Shown: in pieces, positions 24,060-33,173 of the stretch | How the letters are laid out: each line of letters starts with the position of its first letter | How positions within the stretch are numbered: the first letter of the stretch is position 1 | NCBI GenBank assembly: GCA_958299035.1 | Contig: CATQJL010000112.1 | Span: 50,116,941 to 50,180,940 of the forward strand | Source: Cylicocyclus nassatus | Taxonomy: Eukaryota; Nematoda; Chromadorea; Rhabditida; Strongylidae | Reading direction: 5' to 3' | DNA length: 64,000 nt | Notes under the pieces: model-generated | Told to the model about the DNA's origin: nothing | The model's database searches: none | The model's input: only the letters and a program-made list of their open reading frames with translations | Translations under genes and position numbers: made by a program

Positions 24060-25110
24060 TCATTTCAAGCGCGACGGCAGAGTTTTCTGCGTCCCTCCTA
24101 TCCTTAACCCCAGCGTGACGGAGGGTCCAGTTGCTGAAGGAATCCAGAAAAAGGAATGCGAAAATATAACGGCGCTCAGTGATGGCGAGAGGAGAGGCCA
24201 GTAGCCATTATGCCGGCGAGAGATTCGCTCGCACTATGGGTCCCGTGAGGAGCGGAAATTTTTCAACATTGAGCTGAGCGGCTACCATTTGGCACAGGGG
24301 GTGTATGTGTGAAGGTTGATCACAAAAACATTACAGTCAGAATTACCGATAATCTATATGCGGTATATAAATAGTCATTATTCTGGGCAAGAGATTGTTG
24401 TTGTGTTTCTGTCACAGTGGCTCTCGCTGATGGGGTAAGGAGAAAGTTATTGATCGCTTGTGTCATTTTGTACTGTCGTGCACGCATTCAAGCAGTATTT
24501 TGTTACCTACTGGAGCTCACGGCTTTTATTTGACTCTTCATGGGACATTTCTTCACAAAAAGTTAACCTTCTGCTCAAGTAACGCTCCTATTTTTGTCAG
24601 CTTGATGGGAGCTTCAGCTTTTTTATTCAACATACAAATAATCAGCATAGCATACTGCCCTCCTACTTCCATAATCATTTTGACTGGAAATAATTGGATT
24701 GGATTTACACTATTGATGACGCAATGATGCTTTTTTCCACAGCTAGCGATTAAATGCATAAATGGTTAATGCACAAATAAAATAATTGTCATTATAGATT
24801 GTATGTCTATTGTCTATTCAAACAATTGAAGAATGTCATTATAGAGTTTTTCTATGAGTTCGAGACCGTCTTGTGCATGATTAGCTTCGATTTGTTCAAC
24901 AAACGCTGTATTGTGATCACCAGGATTCTGCGATAGCCGAATTTTCCGGATTTTGACTATGTCGCGTAGTTTAGTACGTCGTCCGACAACCCACTGCAAT
25001 CTTTCATAAATGAACGCAACTCCACACCCTCAAAGGAAAAAGCAGTTGAGAAATGAAAGACTTCTATCTATTTTTTGCTGTTGTTGTCAAGGCACGAACA
25101 TTTTTAAAGG
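24060..25110. other. No recognisable gene; one possible terminal exon
   Basis: On the minus strand 24817-25020 reads GVAFIYERLQWVVGRRTKLR and on to ...KLYNDILQLFE before a stop. It is helix-rich and protein-like with an acceptor-like TTTGAG upstream, but I cannot name a family. The plus frame at 24458-24727 has no recognisable features. Otherwise AT-rich sequence. Confidence 0.3.
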
Positions 25111-26670
25111 ACTCCATTGGCTCACAAACACACTTTTGGGTTCTTTTTCACTAAGGAATTCTGCTTTGCCCAAATAGAAAAGTGCAGAGCGAACATGGTT
25201 TCGTTGGCAGCAAAGACTAGGGGAAGGGGACTCTATGCGGCACGCACTTTTTCTTCTAAAGAACTACAAGGGCTCACAAACAAACTACCTTTCGGTTTTT
25301 TTTCACTGAGAAATTCCTCTTTTGCCCAAAAAGAAAAGAGCAGGGCAAACATGGTTTTCTTGGAAGGGACTAGGGACCTTATGCGGCACGCACGTTTTCG
25401 GAAGAACACCAAGGGCTCACAAACAAACTACCCTTGCGTTTTTTTGGCCCTTGAAAGGAGCCCGGGACTTTATGGGCGCGAAATTTTCGAAGTTCAAGGC
25501 TTTACAGAAGAAGTTTGATGTTGAAAAAGATTTTAGGTTTTTTTTTCTCACTGAGGAATTCCTACTTTTCCCCAAATAGAAAAGAGCAGGGCGAACATGG
25601 TTCCCTTGGAAGGGACAAGGAACTTTATGGGCACATTTTCGAAGTTCCAAGGTTTCACAGACAAAGTTTGAAATTTGTCGAAAGAAATTTTAGGTTTTTT
25701 CACTGAGGAATTCCTACTTTTGCCCAAAAAGAAAGGAGCAGGCGAACATGGTCTCGCTGGCAGCAAATACCAGGGGGACTCTATGCGGCACGCACTTTTT
25801 TCTAACGAACTCCAAGGGCTCACAAAAAAACTACGTTTGGGGTTCATTTCACTGAGGAATTCCACTTTTGCCCAAAAAGAAAAGAGCAGAGCGAACATGG
25901 TCCCCTTGGAAAGGACAAGGAACTTTATGCGGCACGCACTTTTTTTCTAACGAACTCCAAGGGCTCACAAAAAAACTACGTTTGGGGTTCATTTCACTGA
26001 GGAATTCCACTTTTGCCCAAAAAGAAAAGAGCAGAGCGAACATGGTCCCTTTGGAAAGGACAAGGAACTTTATGCGGCACGCACTTTTTTTCTAACGAAC
26101 TCCAAGGGCTCACAAAAAAACTACGTTTGGGGTTCATTTCACTGAGGAATTCCACTTTTGCCCAAAAAGAAAAGAGCAGAGCGAACATGGTCCCCTTGGA
26201 AAGGACAAGGAACTTTATGCGGCACGCACTTTTTTTCTAACGAACTCCAAGGGCTCACAAAATAACTACGTTTGGGGTTCATTTCACTGAGGAATTCCAC
26301 TTTTGCCCAAAAAGAAAAGAGCAGAGCGAACATGGTCCCCTTGGAAAGGACAAGGAACTTTATGCGGCACGCACTCTTTTTCTAACGAACTCCAAGGGCT
26401 CACAAAAAAAACTACGTTTGGGATTAATTTCACTGAGAAATTCCACTTTTGCCCAAAAAGAAAAGAGCAGGGCGAACATGGTCCCCTTGGAAGTGACCAG
26501 GGACTTTAAGGGCGCGAAATTTTCGAAGTTTCGAGGTTTTACAGATAAAGTTCGAATCTGTCGAAAGAACTTTAGGTTTTTTTCACTGAGGAATCCCTAC
26601 TTTTGCCCAAAAAGAAAAGAACAGGGCGAACATGGTCCCCTTGTAAGTGACCAGGGACTTTATGGGCAAT

Positions 26671-26727
26671 TTGTCTGTAAAACATTGGAACTTCGAAATT
26701 TTTGAAGTTCCAATGTTTTACAGACAA
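26671..26727. repeat. Hairpin within the minisatellite
   Basis: TTGTCTGTAAAACATTGGAA is followed after a short AAATT-type loop by its reverse complement. Such an inverted connector indicates a head-to-head junction of two B-type connectors. Confidence 0.75.
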
Positions 26728-27144
26728 AGTTTGATGTTGAAAGAAATTTTAGGTTTTTAACTCACTGAGGAATTCCTACTTTTGCTAAATAGAAAAGACC
26801 AGGGCGAACATGGTCCCCTTGGAAGGGACTAGGAACTCTATGCGGCACGTATTTTTTTTCTAACGAACTCCAATGGCTCACAAACAAATTACCTTTGGTT
26901 TTTTTTTTCCACTGAGAAATTCCTATTTTTGCCCAAAAAGAAAAGAGTAGGGCGAGCATGGTCTCGCTGAAAGCAAAGGAAGGGAGACTCTATGCGGCAC
27001 GTATTTTATTTCTAACCAACTCCAAGGGCTCACAAACAAACTACCCTTGTTTTTTTTCACTGAGAAGTCCCTATTTTTGAACAAAATGAAAAGAACAGGG
27101 CGAACATGGTCCCCTTGGAAGTGACCAAGGACTTTATGGGCAAT

Positions 27145-27201
27145 TTGTCTGTAAAACATTGGAACTTCGAAATTTTCGAAGTTCCAATGTTTCACAGACA
27201 A
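27145..27201. repeat. Second hairpin of the same kind
   Basis: Same inverted connector as at 26671-26727 (GGAACTTCGAAATTTTCGAA at the turn), with one arm base changed. The junction was therefore duplicated with its flanking units. Confidence 0.75.
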
Positions 27202-27609
27202 AGTTTGATGTCGAAAGAAGCTTTAGGTTTTTTTCACTGAGGAATCCCTATTTTTGCCTGAAAAGAAAAGAGCAGGGCGAATGTGGTCCCCTTGGAAGGG
27301 GCCAAGGACTTTAAGGGCGCGATTTCGAAGTTCCAAGGTTTTACAGATAAAGTCGAAAGAAATTTAAGGTTTTTTTCAGAGAGGAATTATTTTTGCCCAA
27401 ATAGAAAAGAGCAGGGCGAACGTGGTCCCCTTGGAAGGGACAAGGGACTTTAAGGGTGCGATTTCGAAGTTCCAAGGTTTTACAGATAAAGTTTGATGTC
27501 GAAAGAAATCTTAGGTTTTTTTCACTGAGGAATTCCTACTTTTGCCCAAAAAGAAAAGAGCAGGGCGAACATGGTCCCCTTGGAAGGCATCAAAAGAAAC
27601 TGCTGTTAA

Positions 27610-28590
27610 AAGCTTTTCCTTCTATAAAATCTACTTTTGCCGCAGAAAAAGGCAGTAAGCTTTAGTCTTGTTTGAAGAGAAAGCGAGGGTCCTGGGGAAA
27701 GGACTTCAGTACGAATTTTCTCATCTATCTCTTTCTTAATCTGCCAAAATATCTATCCTTTGGTAGCAAGTATTTTGGGAGAATCTCACTCAGATAATCT
27801 CGGAATTTTTTTTCGCGAGCGATCTTTTGTAAATTGTAGGGAGAACCGCATGGAAAATTCTCCACGTTATCATATTTTGCTCAAGGAAAGCTGTGGCTAA
27901 TAGTACTTCGCTTCAAGCCGGCTGAAGCCGGCTCCGCCTCAATACATGGTTCTCATGCATTTTTTTGAAAAGTCTGCTTTTGAGATCACCCAATATAGGC
28001 ATGCCCTTTTACAGTCCAGCAATGTACAAACTACGGACAAGGAAAAGCCGACTCTCTATGCCAATTTTTTTTTTGCACAAAATATCAAATTTTCATGAAG
28101 TAGTTAAGCAAAATCTCACTTTCGCTTTCTGGACAGCAGCGTGGAAAGCAGTGAAGTTAAAGCGTGAAAACAGCTTAGCATCTCTAAGGCAAAACGCTTC
28201 GACGCAAAATATCTTTCGGAACTAATTTCTTTGAATTTGTGGGTAGCTAATTAAAACGACTAATGAAAGCGGGGTATTTGAGCAAAATCGAACTTTCGCT
28301 TTCAAAACGGCAGCGTGGAATCATCAGTCTCGCGGAGAAGCCAGCTTAGAACCACGGAGTTTATGCGTCAGGAACTTCTCCTCAAAAATCACAAGCTTTC
28401 CATACAGATTTTCGAAATCTCCCGAAAGATGCTCGAATTCAAACACTAACAAAATCCTACTTCCGTCCTTAAAGGCAGGGTCCACGCTGAACCTGACCCT
28501 CTCCGATTACCGTCGATCCTGAATGTAGGCCCCAGAAAAGGGGCATCTGCGTTGGTCCGGTCTTCTAGCGTTGTCTCTGAATGGAGATAA
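27610..28590. other. No recognisable gene; dispersed repeat fragment
   Basis: CATCTGCGTTGGTCCGGTCT at about 28545 recurs in reverse complement at about 38543 (GACCGGACCAACGCAGATG), marking a dispersed repeat. GCCGGCTGAAGCCGGCT near 27918 is a short GC-rich repeat. Nothing coding is supported. Confidence 0.4.
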
Positions 28591-28600
28591 GGGGCCTGGA

Positions 28601-28650
28601 AGTCCCTGGCTGGGCAGAGTCTGATATCAGACTCCGCCCAGCCAGGGACT
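28601..28650. repeat. 50-bp near-perfect palindrome
   Basis: AGTCCCTGGCTGGGC and GAGTCTGAT are mirrored around GATATC with a single mismatched pair and no loop. Such a gapless palindrome would form a cruciform or hairpin. Confidence 0.85.
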
Positions 28651-29329
28651 ACCTCCCGACACGTCTTGACATGGTAGTGAGCAGAAGCTGCACACAGGGC
28701 TCGGCACGAGCTGGCACCAGGGAAATTTCAAAACGAAGTCCCGTTTGATATTGAAAATTTCGTACGAAGTCCATTTTGACCTGTTTTGAAAACCCGTTAT
28801 CATTTTTATATTATGTAAAAAATGTAGTAGTGTTTTTATGCATTTTTGATTTCATGAAAGAACTTTTCGCAGCTTTCTGAGCTTTTAAAGTGGTCGAATC
28901 ACATCCTTGAGAAGCAGAAAAAGCCGATTTTTCGACAGCGGAGCGGACCGAGTGGTTTTCAAATTGCTATAAAACGCTGAGAAAGAGAACATTATGAAAC
29001 TGTTTCTTCTCCGTATGTAATCTTTTATAGTGTAGATACATTTTATGTAAAAAAGTATGAAAACTTATGTGAGCAAAGTGTCGGTGCCAGCTCAGCTGGC
29101 ACCCAGCTGGCACGGTGCCGCTAATTCAGAAAAAAGTTGGGCACAGCTTTCATTCACCCAAGTTTTCATAAATTTGTGGTACGTAGTTCCGGTCCACCAA
29201 CGCACATGCACACACCAAATTTGGTGTCATACTATTGTGTTTTGGCTGAAAACAACGCCTTTGTTTGTTTATGGACAGCTTGCCAATGGCATGCCGGTGG
29301 CATGCCGGCGGCATTTTTGCGGCAGTTCT

Positions 29330-29402
29330 CCGCCTCGGCCTTTGTAGAAACGATATCCCCTTTGCTTTCCGCGCTAAAAACGATATCCAGCTTGACCCGG
29401 TG
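29330..29402 (+). repeat. Dispersed repeat shared with 19440-19525
   Basis: Contains ATATCCCCTTTGCTTTCCGC and GATATCCAGCTTGACCCGG, matching the module at 19440-19525. It directly precedes the GC-rich ORF and may be part of the same element. Confidence 0.55.
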
Positions 29403-29826
29403 CCAGCTGTGCTAAGCCCTGAGCTCGATAGAAGAGCTCTGATGCGACTCCTCGGAATTGATACCCGAGGAGTCGCGACGACGTCGCCTCGAGGATCCGA
29501 GGAGGAGGAGAGGAGAGGGGCGACGTCGTCTCCTGTTTCGAGGCGGCCGGTGATGAAGGTATGGGTGAGCCCTAAGTCGGGTGAAGTATTGAGATGAACG
29601 ATGATTGCAGGACGCGGCGACTATGACCTTCCCAGCGCCCAAGCGCTTCGGCCGGCTGGCGCCAGCGGGAGTAAGACCCTCGGGCACGGGGGAATTGGAA
29701 GCTCCTGTCCGTAAGCGGACAGCCCCGTGCCCCCCGCTGGCGCCAAAGCGCCGGCCGCCGAACGACGGGGATCGAAGACTCGCGCGTGTGGAGGAAGAAG
29801 GCAGCCCCGAAGATGGATGCACTCTA
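29403..29826 (+). CDS. Possible 3' part of a two-exon GC-rich ORF, function unknown
   Basis: A reading frame running into 29558 (...RRALMRLLGIDTRGV..., then an acidic EEEERR stretch) ends at AAG|GTATGG. A 52-bp intron (29559-29610, ending TGATTGCAG) leads in phase 0 to a second exon of about 70 codons (MTFPAPKRFGRLAPAGVRPS, Pro/Arg-rich), stopping at 29824-29826. AATAAA follows at 29832. The block is clearly more GC-rich than its neighbours. No domain is recognised. It could belong to a repetitive element, since the module just upstream is dispersed. The 5' end is not defined. Confidence 0.3.
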
Positions 29827-29981
29827 GCTTAAATAAATTTTTTTTGTTCTGTTTTTGTATAGTTTTGTTTTTTTTGTTTTGTCTTTTGTATTTTTTGTAT
29901 GTTTTTGTATTTTTTGTGAAGTATAGTATTCTAATTGTTTGTACTTGTATTTTAGTTTCGAATTTTTGAAAATGAAGTTTT

Positions 29982-30073
29982 GGAGGTGAGGCCCACCTAA
30001 GCTTCGGATGATTTGAAGATCCTCATTCCAGAGGATCTTCAAATTATCCGAAGCTTAGGTGTGCCTCACCTCC
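29982..30073. repeat. 92-bp hairpin (inverted repeat, ~43-bp arms)
   Basis: GGAGGTGAGGCCCACCTAAG and the following bases to GATCCTC pair with the right arm ending in CACCTCC, with a 6-nt loop (ATTCCA) and only a few mismatches. The arms are far longer than a random hairpin. It is probably a small foldback element; no flanking duplication is clear. Confidence 0.8.
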
Positions 30074-30366
30074 TTTTTTTGTGAGCTTTTTTTTGTTGTT
30101 TCTGAATATGTGCAATAAAGTCCCATTTACCCTAAATCTGGCTTCTGACTGTCTAGAAAATTTTTATCTAATCCGATAAGTGCCAAGCATCTACAAATAC
30201 ACCTGGCAGTGTCGTCAGCTTCTTCTCTTACTTTAGACTGGGGTCACTTCAAGCTAGGAAATTAATATCTGGCGTAAGGAAAGGGAGGGGCGGGGGAGGG
30301 GGGGGGGGGCTGATAAAGAGTCATGGTCATCAACGAGGTCGCCGTCTACAGTCACAGCCCAAGTAC

Positions 30367-30388
30367 CTCAAACTTGGGTAATTGAACC
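30367..30388 (-). other. Spliced-leader SL1-like 22-mer followed by a donor-like site
   Basis: Read on the minus strand, GGTTCAATTACC...TTTGAG matches 21 of 22 bases of nematode SL1 (one T to C at position 5). It is followed by GTACTT, so the exon/donor junction GAG|GT is kept. CCCAAGT in the leader can pair with ACTTGGG just downstream, putting the donor in the loop, as in SL RNA stem-loop I. I see no Sm-type site (AATTTTTG) in the next 100 bases. It is therefore an SL-like relic or mimic rather than a proven SL RNA gene. It lies just upstream of and antisense to the Helitron promoter. Confidence 0.7.
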
Positions 30389-30402
30389 AGCGAGGTCAGT
30401 CG

Positions 30403-30540
30403 TGACGTCACAGCCGCGTCACATGATGTCACCGCCCTCTTTCGATGCCCCGCCCCTCCTCCGACCAATCATAGCGTTTGCCCCGCCCACCGGCATCGGT
30501 ATATAAGGCGGTTCACCTCGCCTCCAGCCAGTCTTTAGGT
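30403..30540 (+). promoter_or_regulatory. Pol II-type promoter of the Helitron Rep gene
   Basis: A perfect CRE (TGACGTCA, 30403-30410), a second CRE-like site (TGATGTCA, 30424-30431), a CCAAT box (30465-30469) and a TATA box (TATATAA, 30500-30506) are spaced as in a textbook RNA polymerase II promoter. A CAGTCTT initiator-like site (about 30529) lies 23-29 bp after the TATA box. The Rep start codon is 190 bp downstream at 30720. Function is inferred from motif order only. Confidence 0.6.
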
Positions 30541-30952
30541 CTGTGCGAGCTGGTGGACGGTTGATAGCAAAGAGAGCTGAGGAGTTGGCAAGAACGTTGA
30601 GAAGTCTTCGAAAAGACACTACCGTATTCTAATTTACGGTAAACTTATCTAGCCTTCCCTCATCTTCTCAATCAAAACTTAGCTGGTATTCGCACTGAGA
30701 TCGATATACAAGACGCAAAATGCCGCCGAAAAAGCGTGCATCCATTGGCAGAGTGGATCCCAACACCAAGAGGGTTAGGGATCAGAGAGAGGCTGAGACC
30801 TCAGAGCAGCGCCAAGATCGATTGGAAGGCAATCGAGTTAGAATAGCAGAAGCGAGAGCGAGGCAAACGCTGGAACAGCGTGAAGAAAGTCTCTCAGAAA
30901 CTCGCTTGAGGCTTGCTGCTCTGAGAGCCTCAGAGTCACAAGAAAGCCGTGA

Positions 30953-31310
30953 CTCTCGACTCGAAGGCGATCGAACGAGACATGTTGAAGCCAGATCTCA
31001 GGAGACGGCTGAACAGCGAGAGTCTCGACTAGAAGACGATCAAGCGAGACGTGCTGGAGCCAGATCTCAGAAGACGGCTGAACAGCGAGAGTCTCGACTC
31101 GAAGACGATCGAGCGAGACATGCTGGAGCCAGATCTCAGGAGACGGCTGAACAGCGAGAGTCTCGACTCGAAGACGATCGAGCGAGACATGCTGGAGCCA
31201 GATCTCAGGAGACGGCTGAACAGCGAGAGTCTCGACTCGAAGACGATCGAGCGAGACATGCTGGAGCCAGATCTCAGGAGACGGCTGAACAGCGAGAGTC
31301 TCGACTCGAA
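30953..31310 (+). repeat. 69-bp coding repeats encoding 23-residue units
   Basis: Five to six copies of a 69-bp unit encode RLEDDRARHAGARSQETAEQ-type repeats of exactly 23 residues, Arg/Glu/Gln-rich and helical. Length and pattern are those of the score-and-three peptide repeat (STPR) DNA-binding domain known from FMBP-1. The last four DNA copies are almost identical, so the run expanded or homogenised recently. All three frames stay open, which produces long shadow frames on both strands. Confidence 0.8.
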
Positions 31311-31343
31311 GGCGATCGTGCTCGACAAGTCCGCACTCGATAG

Positions 31344-33170
31344 ACATCTAGGCGAGTAGATCTTCACCTGGCGGCACTCAATTACGATGCCCAGGTCGAC
31401 TACTCGACCCATCCGAAGGTACAGATCGGAAATATGGATGTCGTATGTGGCAAGTGTCAAGCCAGAAACTTCAGAGCCGAACCTCCTGGCATGTGCTGTT
31501 CTAGCGGCAAAGTCGACATTCCGCCTCTACTTGAGCCGCCTGAGCCCCTCCGCTCATACATGTCCGGCACAAGTGCTGTGTCTAGGCATTTCTTGCAGAA
31601 CATCAGGAAGTACAATGCGTGCTTCCAGATGACGTCCTTTGGCACTACAGTCGCCACGCCCGACGTTGAGGAACAGGGCTTCATGCCAACATTCAAGGTG
31701 CAGGGACAGGTCTATCATAGAGTTGGATCCCTGCTTCCTAATGGCAATGATAGCCCCAAGTTCTTGCAGCTGTACTTCGTCTGCGACGAGCAGCTGCAAG
31801 CGGACCAACGTTGCGGCATCATTGGTTGCACAAGGCCGGACGTCGTGCTAGAGCTGCAGAGAATGCTACATCAGCACAACGACCTGGTGAAGGACTTCAA
31901 GACCAACCTGGAACAGATGCCTACAGACGAGTATAAGGTCGTTATCCGTGCTGACAAGCGACCTGCTGGTCAGCATGAACGACGCTACAACGCTCCATCT
32001 GTAAACGAGGTGGCGGTAGTCTTGGTAGTTGGAGACGACTGCGACAGGCGTGACATTATCATCCAAAAACGTGGGGATTCGTTGCAGCGCATCTCTGAAA
32101 CCCATAGGTCGTACGATGCCCTGCAGTACCCACTCATGTTCTGGAAGGGGGAAGACGGGTATCACTTCGAACTATGGCAGCGAAATCCTAGCACTGGTGC
32201 TCCTACCAATAAGAAGGTATCGGCTATGGATATCTATGCGCATCGAATGATGATAAGGTCCACCTCCTTTAACCATGTTGTGAAATGTCGCCAACTATTT
32301 CACCAATTCATCGTGGACATGTACGCCAAGATCGAGGGTGAACGGCTCCTGTTCATTCGACGCAATCAGCGAAAGCTACGTGCAGACGAATATATCCACC
32401 TACGGGATGCCGTGGCCGAAGATGGAAATGTCAGTGACCTTGGGCAGATGGTCATACTACCATCCTCCTTCACTGGCGGCCCACGCCACATGCATGAGTA
32501 CACTCAAGACGCCATGACCTATGTTAGAGTTTACGGTCGCCCTGATCTGTTCATCACGTTTACATGCAACCCAGCGTGGACCGAAATTGCGGAAGAGCTC
32601 TTCCCTGGTGAAGCGCCTTCTGACCGCCACGACATCACGGCGAGGGTCTTCAAACAAAAGCTTAAAAAGCTTATGGACGTGCTAACCAAACACGTCTACG
32701 GAGAAACTCGCTGTTGGATGTACACCGTGGAATGGCAGAAACGCGGTCTTCCGCATGCCCACATTTTAGTGTGGCTGAAGGAGAAGATTCGCCCAGATCA
32801 GATTGACAGGATCACAGCGGAGCTTCCCAATCGAGAAGAGGATCCTCTTTTGTTCGATGTTGTCCTCAAAAATATGATCCATGGGCCATGTGGACCACTA
32901 AACCCGAGGTCGCCTTGCATGAAGGACGGCAAGTGCACAAAGAGGTACCCGCGGCAGCTGATCCGCGAAACCCAAACGGGAAGAGACGGTTATCCCCTTT
33001 ACAGAAGGCGAAAACCAGATGAAGGAGGATATACCGCTGTCGTTAGGATGAGGATGGACCATCAGTCTGTGGACGTTGAGGTTGACAACAGCTGGGTGGT
33101 GCCATACACTCCCTTACTCTCGAAGATGTTCAAGGCACATATTAATGTAGAGTACTGTAATTCGGTAAAG
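31344..33170 (+). pseudogene. Helitron Rep segment up to the nonsense codon
   Basis: This uninterrupted part of the transposase carries the Cys-rich motif, the Helitron N-terminal domain (PKFLQLYFVCDEQLQADQRC) and the HUH site (EWQKRGLPHAHILVW). It ends at TAG (33171), two codons before the first catalytic tyrosine. A product ending here would bind but not cleave DNA. An ATG at 31434 lies in the same frame as the upstream repeat region, so it is not a separate gene start. Confidence 0.85.
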
Positions 33171-33173
33171 TAG

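Larger units (their letters stand above)
25115..27600. repeat. Minisatellite array, 145-bp period with two module types
   Basis: A core module (CACTGAGGAATTCCACTTTT, GCCCAAAAAGAAAAGAGCAG, GCGAACATGGTCCCCTTGGA) alternates with one of two connectors. Connector A (GGCACGCACTTTTTTTCTAA ... AAGGGCTCACAAA) gives clean 145-bp repeats at about 25760-26410. Connector B (TTCGAAGTTCCAAGGTTTTA ... GTTTGATGTCGAAAGAA) dominates 26500-27580 and near 25490-25680. Frames on both strands repeat every 145 bp and are by-products. Confidence 0.85.

Noticed and set aside
29150..29175. Third SL1-like match (CACCCAAGTTTTCAT)
   Set aside because: Only about 9-10 bases agree and neither end of the leader is present; expected by chance.
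30301..30388. Functional SL RNA gene at the SL1-like site
   Set aside because: No Sm-binding site or following stem-loops within the expected ~100 nt, and no upstream snRNA-type promoter recognised.
30838..31460. Antisense frames of 169 and 143 codons over the Helitron N-terminus
   Set aside because: Shadows of the 69-bp coding repeat, whose length keeps several frames open.
31434..33173. Separate Rep gene starting at the ATG at 31434
   Set aside because: The frame is continuous with the upstream 30720 start except for one TAG, and typical Helitron sequence (NYDAQVDYSTHPKVQIGNMD) precedes that ATG.
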